Origin: Cytobacillus oceanisediminis 2691
Lineage (GTDB): Bacteria; Bacillota; Bacilli; Bacillales; Cytobacillaceae
Length of the DNA stretch: 64,000 nucleotides
Direction of reading: 5' to 3'
Assembly: GCF_007678455.1 (NCBI RefSeq)
Contig: NZ_VEEP01000002.1
Coordinates: forward strand, 167,535-231,534
This document shows positions 61,093 through 64,000 of this stretch, piece after piece; position 1 is the stretch's first letter; every line of letters begins with the position of its first letter. Position numbers and translations under genes: made by a program. Below the pieces are notes generated by a model. The model did no database searches and was not told where the DNA came from. It worked only from the letters and a program-made list of their open reading frames with translations.

Positions 61093-61465
61093 ATAATAGT
61101 TTCTTTTCAATTTTCCGTTCATAATTTTTAAAAATAGAGGAATTTGTCCTGGCACCCCTGCTGGACATGATTTTATTGTACTTAAGCAACTTGGCGCTGA
61201 GTTCCTGGTTCAGCCTGTTTTTCTCTTCGGGATTTTCACAAGTTCGGATCAAGTCCTCGATTGACATCACTTCCTGCCTGAGCCTCTGTTCTTCTAGTGA
61301 AAAACCAGCGTTTTTCAGCATCTTGTACGCCATTCTAAGGTGTTCCGGCACAGCTGACAAATCTTCCAGAATCAGCGGTTTTCCGTAGCTTGGCAGATTT
61401 TCAAACTCTCCATCTTTATAAGCACGCTTGATACGATCCTCAGAAACCACCATTGAAAAATCCAT
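61091..61465 (-). CDS. DUF1992/DnaJ-like small protein
   Basis: A 124-residue protein of the DnaJ-homologue DUF1992 family. The conserved N-terminal box SEDRIKRAYKDGEFENLPSY, then GKPLILEDLSAVPEHLRMAY, is followed by a helical region with LNQELSAKLLKYNKIM. No HPD motif, so not a true J protein. GGAGTG 6 bases before the ATG sets the start. Function unknown. Confidence 0.82.
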   Translation of the reverse strand: MDFSMVVSEDRIKRAYKDGEFENLPSYGKPLILEDLSAVPEHLRMAYKMLKNAGFSLEEQRLRQEVMSIEDLIRTCENPEEKNRLNQELSAKLLKYNKIMSSRGARTNSSIFKNYERKIEKKLL

Positions 61466-61637
61466 CCGAACCACTCCAGTCCATTAAATTCATCATAACT
61501 ACCATTAGTATATAACTTTCATCCATTTTTTTCTAATTTAAATATTCGGAAATAATATTTTATCGCGTTAAAGGTTTAAAGATACAGCAAGCAGGCTATT
61601 AAATAGTAAAAAATTACACATCAAGGGGTGTCATTGA

Positions 61638-63449
61638 ATGAATGTTGGGGGAATTGGATTCACTCTGGTTTCGGCTGCCTTTTTCATGGGTCTGGTAGCC
61701 TGGTATTCTTATATAAAAACGAAAGGGGAGGTCAGTGATTCCGCAGGTTACTTCCTCGCTGGGCGCGGCCTGACAGGCGGTTTCATTGCCGGTTCCCTGC
61801 TGCTTACCAACCTGTCAGCTGAACAACTGGTCGGCTTGAATGGCCAGGCTTACCGCACCAATATGTCAAACATGGCCTGGGAAGTTACAGCTGCCTTCGC
61901 GATCATTATCATGGCCACCTACCTTCTGCCGAAATACCTCAGGGGCAACTTCACTACCCTTCCCGAGTTTTTGAGCAAGCGGTTTGATGAAGGCGTAAGA
62001 CAATACACTGTCCTCCTGTTCATGCTCGGATACATACTCGTGACTGCACCTTCCATGCTTTATTCTGGTGCCATGGCTGTGCTGCAGCTTTTCAACGTTC
62101 CTGAACTATTTGGCATTTCTTATGAAGCATCGGTTTGGATTGTCATCTGGATCATTGGCATCATCGGTGCCATCTATGCAATTTTCGGCGGACTCAAAGC
62201 AGTCGCAATTTCGGATACTTTAAATGGTATCGGCTTAATCATCATCGGGCTGCTTGTTCCGATCCTTGGTCTGATCGCATTGGGAGACGGCAGTATCGGC
62301 GATGGCATTAAGCAAATCGCCACGACCGACACTGAAAAAATGAACTCCATCGGGACAAAGCAGGATTCCGTGCCTTTTGGGACCATTTTTACCGGTATGG
62401 TTTTTGCCAATCTATTCTACTGGGCTTCAAACCAGTATGTCATCCAGAGAACCCTTGGCACAAAGAACCTTGCTGAGGGACAGAAAGGTGTATTAATCTC
62501 CGGGTTTTATAAGCTGCTTGTGCCACTTACAATGATGATTCCCGGTGTTATCGCTTTCCATATGTATGGAGGCGGCTTGAAATCGGTGGATCTCGCCTAT
62601 CCGGCATTGATTTCCGATGTCCTTCCGAAATGGATGTCCGGCTTTTTCCTGGCCGTCCTCCTCGGAGCAGTCCTGAGCTCGTTCAACTCGTTACTGAACA
62701 GTGCTGCAACAATGTTCGCGCTCGATATCTATAAAGCGCGCTTTAATCGAGAAGCTGATGATGCAAAATTGATTTCCGTAAGCAAAATTTCCGGCACGCT
62801 TCTGGCAGTCATTTCATTATGTATTGCACCATTGTTGATGAACGCGCCTGAGGGCTTATGGGACCTGATCAGGAGATTCACAGGCTTTTTCAATATCCCG
62901 ATCATCGCCATCCTGCTTGTCGGCATATTCTCAAAACGAATACCAGCACTGGCAGCAAAAGTTGTGATCATCTTCCATGTCATCACATACTATATGCTTG
63001 TCTGGGGAACCCAGCATCTGTTCGATTATGCAGTGCCAATCCACTTCATTCATATATACGCAATCCTGTTCGTGACTGAAGTCGCCATCATGGTCGGGAT
63101 TGGAATCTGGAGGCCAAGAGTGACACCATATACCTTCCGATCAGAAGCAGCTGTTGACATGGTTCCGTGGAAATACACATTGCCAGTATCCATAATCTTG
63201 CTTGCATTCGTTGCCATCACCTATGTTGTGTTTTCTCCGGTCGGATTAGCCTACGACGGCGGTTATGTATCGACAGCATTTTGGCCAGTCATCGCAGGTA
63301 TCGTCATAGTCACAGCGATTCTATCCTATGCTGCCATAAAAAAATGGAACAGATCCTACTCCAGATACCTGAAAAAAGAAAATACGGTTATTGAAAGAAA
63401 TATCAGCACCAATGCAAATTTAAAAAGTACGGTTACGGACTTAACATAG
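61638..63449 (+). CDS. Sodium/solute symporter (SSS family, vSGLT-like)
   Basis: A 603-residue carrier with about 14 helices. Family motifs: SLLLTNLSAEQLVGLNGQAY in helix 1-2 region, KYLRGNFTTLPEFLSKRFDE, the core IYAIFGGLKAVAISDTLNGI (helix 5-6) and LLGAVLSSFNSLLNSAATMF (helix 8). The extended C-terminus and AEQLVG resemble the sugar-type (SGLT) branch, so a hexose or inositol is a likely substrate. AAGGGGTG precedes the ATG. It stands alone, with a strong terminator. Confidence 0.9.
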   Translation: MNVGGIGFTLVSAAFFMGLVAWYSYIKTKGEVSDSAGYFLAGRGLTGGFIAGSLLLTNLSAEQLVGLNGQAYRTNMSNMAWEVTAAFAIIIMATYLLPKYLRGNFTTLPEFLSKRFDEGVRQYTVLLFMLGYILVTAPSMLYSGAMAVLQLFNVPELFGISYEASVWIVIWIIGIIGAIYAIFGGLKAVAISDTLNGIGLIIIGLLVPILGLIALGDGSIGDGIKQIATTDTEKMNSIGTKQDSVPFGTIFTGMVFANLFYWASNQYVIQRTLGTKNLAEGQKGVLISGFYKLLVPLTMMIPGVIAFHMYGGGLKSVDLAYPALISDVLPKWMSGFFLAVLLGAVLSSFNSLLNSAATMFALDIYKARFNREADDAKLISVSKISGTLLAVISLCIAPLLMNAPEGLWDLIRRFTGFFNIPIIAILLVGIFSKRIPALAAKVVIIFHVITYYMLVWGTQHLFDYAVPIHFIHIYAILFVTEVAIMVGIGIWRPRVTPYTFRSEAAVDMVPWKYTLPVSIILLAFVAITYVVFSPVGLAYDGGYVSTAFWPVIAGIVIVTAILSYAAIKKWNRSYSRYLKKENTVIERNISTNANLKSTVTDLT

Positions 63450-63455
63450 AAATGT

Positions 63456-63490
63456 GACCTATTAGAGTGAATCTAATAGGTCTTATTTTT
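63456..63490 (+). terminator. Terminator of SSS symporter gene
   Basis: GACCTATTAGA and TCTAATAGGTC perfect stem, then TTATTTTT. Confidence 0.92.
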
Positions 63491-63525
63491 GCTGTATTGA
63501 ACGCTCTGTTCATGTATATTTCATT

Positions 63526-63733
63526 GGATATTTTGAGGTGAGTCTTTCTCTGAAATATTCAGGAAACCCCTTTTATTAGACATTTTGGAACGGAGCTTTG
63601 TTTGAAATGCCTAAGAAACTGCTTTTATTAGACATTTCGGAACGGAACTTGGTCTGAAATGTCCAGGAAACTGCTTTTCTTAGTCATTTTGGAACGGAAC
63701 TTTGTTTGAACTGTCCAGGAAACTCTTTAACCC
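63526..63733. repeat. Tandem array, exact 52-bp period, 4 units
   Basis: AGACATTTTG-type starts at 63526 (GGATATTTTG), 63578, 63630 and 63682, each 52 apart. A unit reads AGACATTTYGGAACGGA, then TCTGAAATGTCC and AGGAAACTGCTTTT. The flanks GACATTTTG, GAAATGTCC and AAACYGCTTTT are shared with the 19.1 kb array 44 kb away, while the loop differs. It fills the gap between the symporter and cydB apart from two terminators. Confidence 0.9.
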
Positions 63734-63768
63734 GAATGCCCAAAGAATCCCTGCTTAAATCACTCCTT

Positions 63769-63805
63769 CAAAAAGAAGGCGTCTGGCAACCCAGACGCCT
63801 TTTCT
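63769..63805 (-). terminator. Terminator of cydB
   Basis: AAGGCGTCTGG and CCAGACGCCTT stem with CTTCTTTTTG on the minus strand. Confidence 0.9.
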
Positions 63806-64000
63806 TATTGGTATCCTTTCGCATTCTCTTTTAAGATTTTGTCTTTGAACAATGTGTAGCTCCATGATTGGTAGGCAAGGATGATTGGCACGAAGATGAT
63901 TGCGACAATGAACATGATCGTCAGGTTGAGTTTGCTTCCGGCTGCGTCGAATAGACTGACACTGTAGGTGCTGTTTATTCTTGATGGCAGCATGTTCGGG
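63805..64000 (-). CDS. cydB: Cytochrome bd quinol oxidase subunit II (CydB), C-terminal part only
   Basis: The last 64 codons of a gene that enters from the right edge. PNMLPSRINSTYSVSLFDAA followed by the final membrane helix TIMFIVAIIFVPIILAYQSW and SYTLFKDKIL match the C-terminus of CydB/AppB. Subunit II pairs with CydA in the high-affinity bd oxidase used at low oxygen. A terminator follows the stop, so no cydC/D lies directly downstream here. Confidence 0.85.
   Translation of the reverse strand, partial: PNMLPSRINSTYSVSLFDAAGSKLNLTIMFIVAIIFVPIILAYQSWSYTLFKDKILKENAKGYQ

Noticed and set aside
1-64000. tRNA, rRNA, transposase, integrase or prophage genes
   Set aside because: None was seen; intergenic regions are explained by repeats, terminators and regulatory sites.

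Overview
The window is chromosomal DNA of a spore-forming, motile member of the Bacillaceae. Strong GGAGG ribosome sites, moderate GC, the spore-cortex deacetylase PdaA, SinI/SinR regulators and promoters of the sigma-B and sigma-D type support this. Much of the backbone follows the Bacillus subtilis yfj-yfk-tre-yfl neighbourhood (rlmCD, yfjP, pdaA, yfkD, chaA/yfkE, yfkF, yfkH, yfkK, yfkM, treR, mapB/yflG). A selenate/tetrathionate-type reductase operon in the order B-C-A resembles the srdBCA arrangement known from Mesobacillus (Bacillus) selenatarsenatis, so a Mesobacillus-like host is a reasonable guess.

Layout. 1-7.3 kb: a large catalase cut by the left edge, a lipoprotein, a ferritin behind a sigma-B-type promoter, and an RND/MMPL exporter with a secreted heptad-repeat partner, divergent from a TetR regulator with a clear operator between them. 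8-16.4 kb: rRNA methyltransferase, DNA glycosylase, PdaA, class I fumarase, SE1561 and DUF421 proteins, gamma-glutamyltransferase. 16.5-29.4 kb: YtxH stress proteins, YfkD, YczE-like protein, Ca2+/H+ exchanger, OsmC, MFS and EamA transporters, a P1B-type metal ATPase, YihY, a Na+/amino-acid symporter and YfkK. 29.5-42.4 kb: small membrane proteins, then a respiratory module on the minus strand. It reads binding protein, histidine kinase and sigma-54 activator, then a NERD-domain gene, then tatA, reductase subunits B, C and A, and a TorD chaperone. A textbook -24/-12 promoter and three upstream palindromes precede tatA.

42.5-51.5 kb: 6-phosphogluconate dehydrogenase, RpiR regulator, MapB, YfkM, ComFB, an orphan TreR, then a SinR/SinI/second-SinR module in which the short sinI gene (TTG start) sits behind a cyclic-di-GMP-I riboswitch, then pseudouridine catabolism (psuK-psuG). 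51.7-57.7 kb: two NosL-type proteins and a nosD-L-Y-F operon without nosZ, a 37-residue membrane peptide and an MFS transporter. 57.8-64 kb: motA-motB, a sigma-D-driven chemoreceptor, a DnaJ-like DUF1992 protein, a sodium/solute symporter, and the C-terminus of CydB at the right edge.

The most unusual global feature is a set of eight intergenic tandem arrays beside gene ends. Five have a 20-21 bp period and three have an exact 52 bp period. Several share a recognisable consensus between distant loci and none is coding. The periods are near-integer multiples of a DNA helical turn, and the 52-bp units carry inverted repeats. The other standout is the riboswitch-sinI linkage, which would couple c-di-GMP to the SinR biofilm switch at the level of the antirepressor. 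No rRNA, tRNA, CRISPR array, transposase or phage gene was seen.
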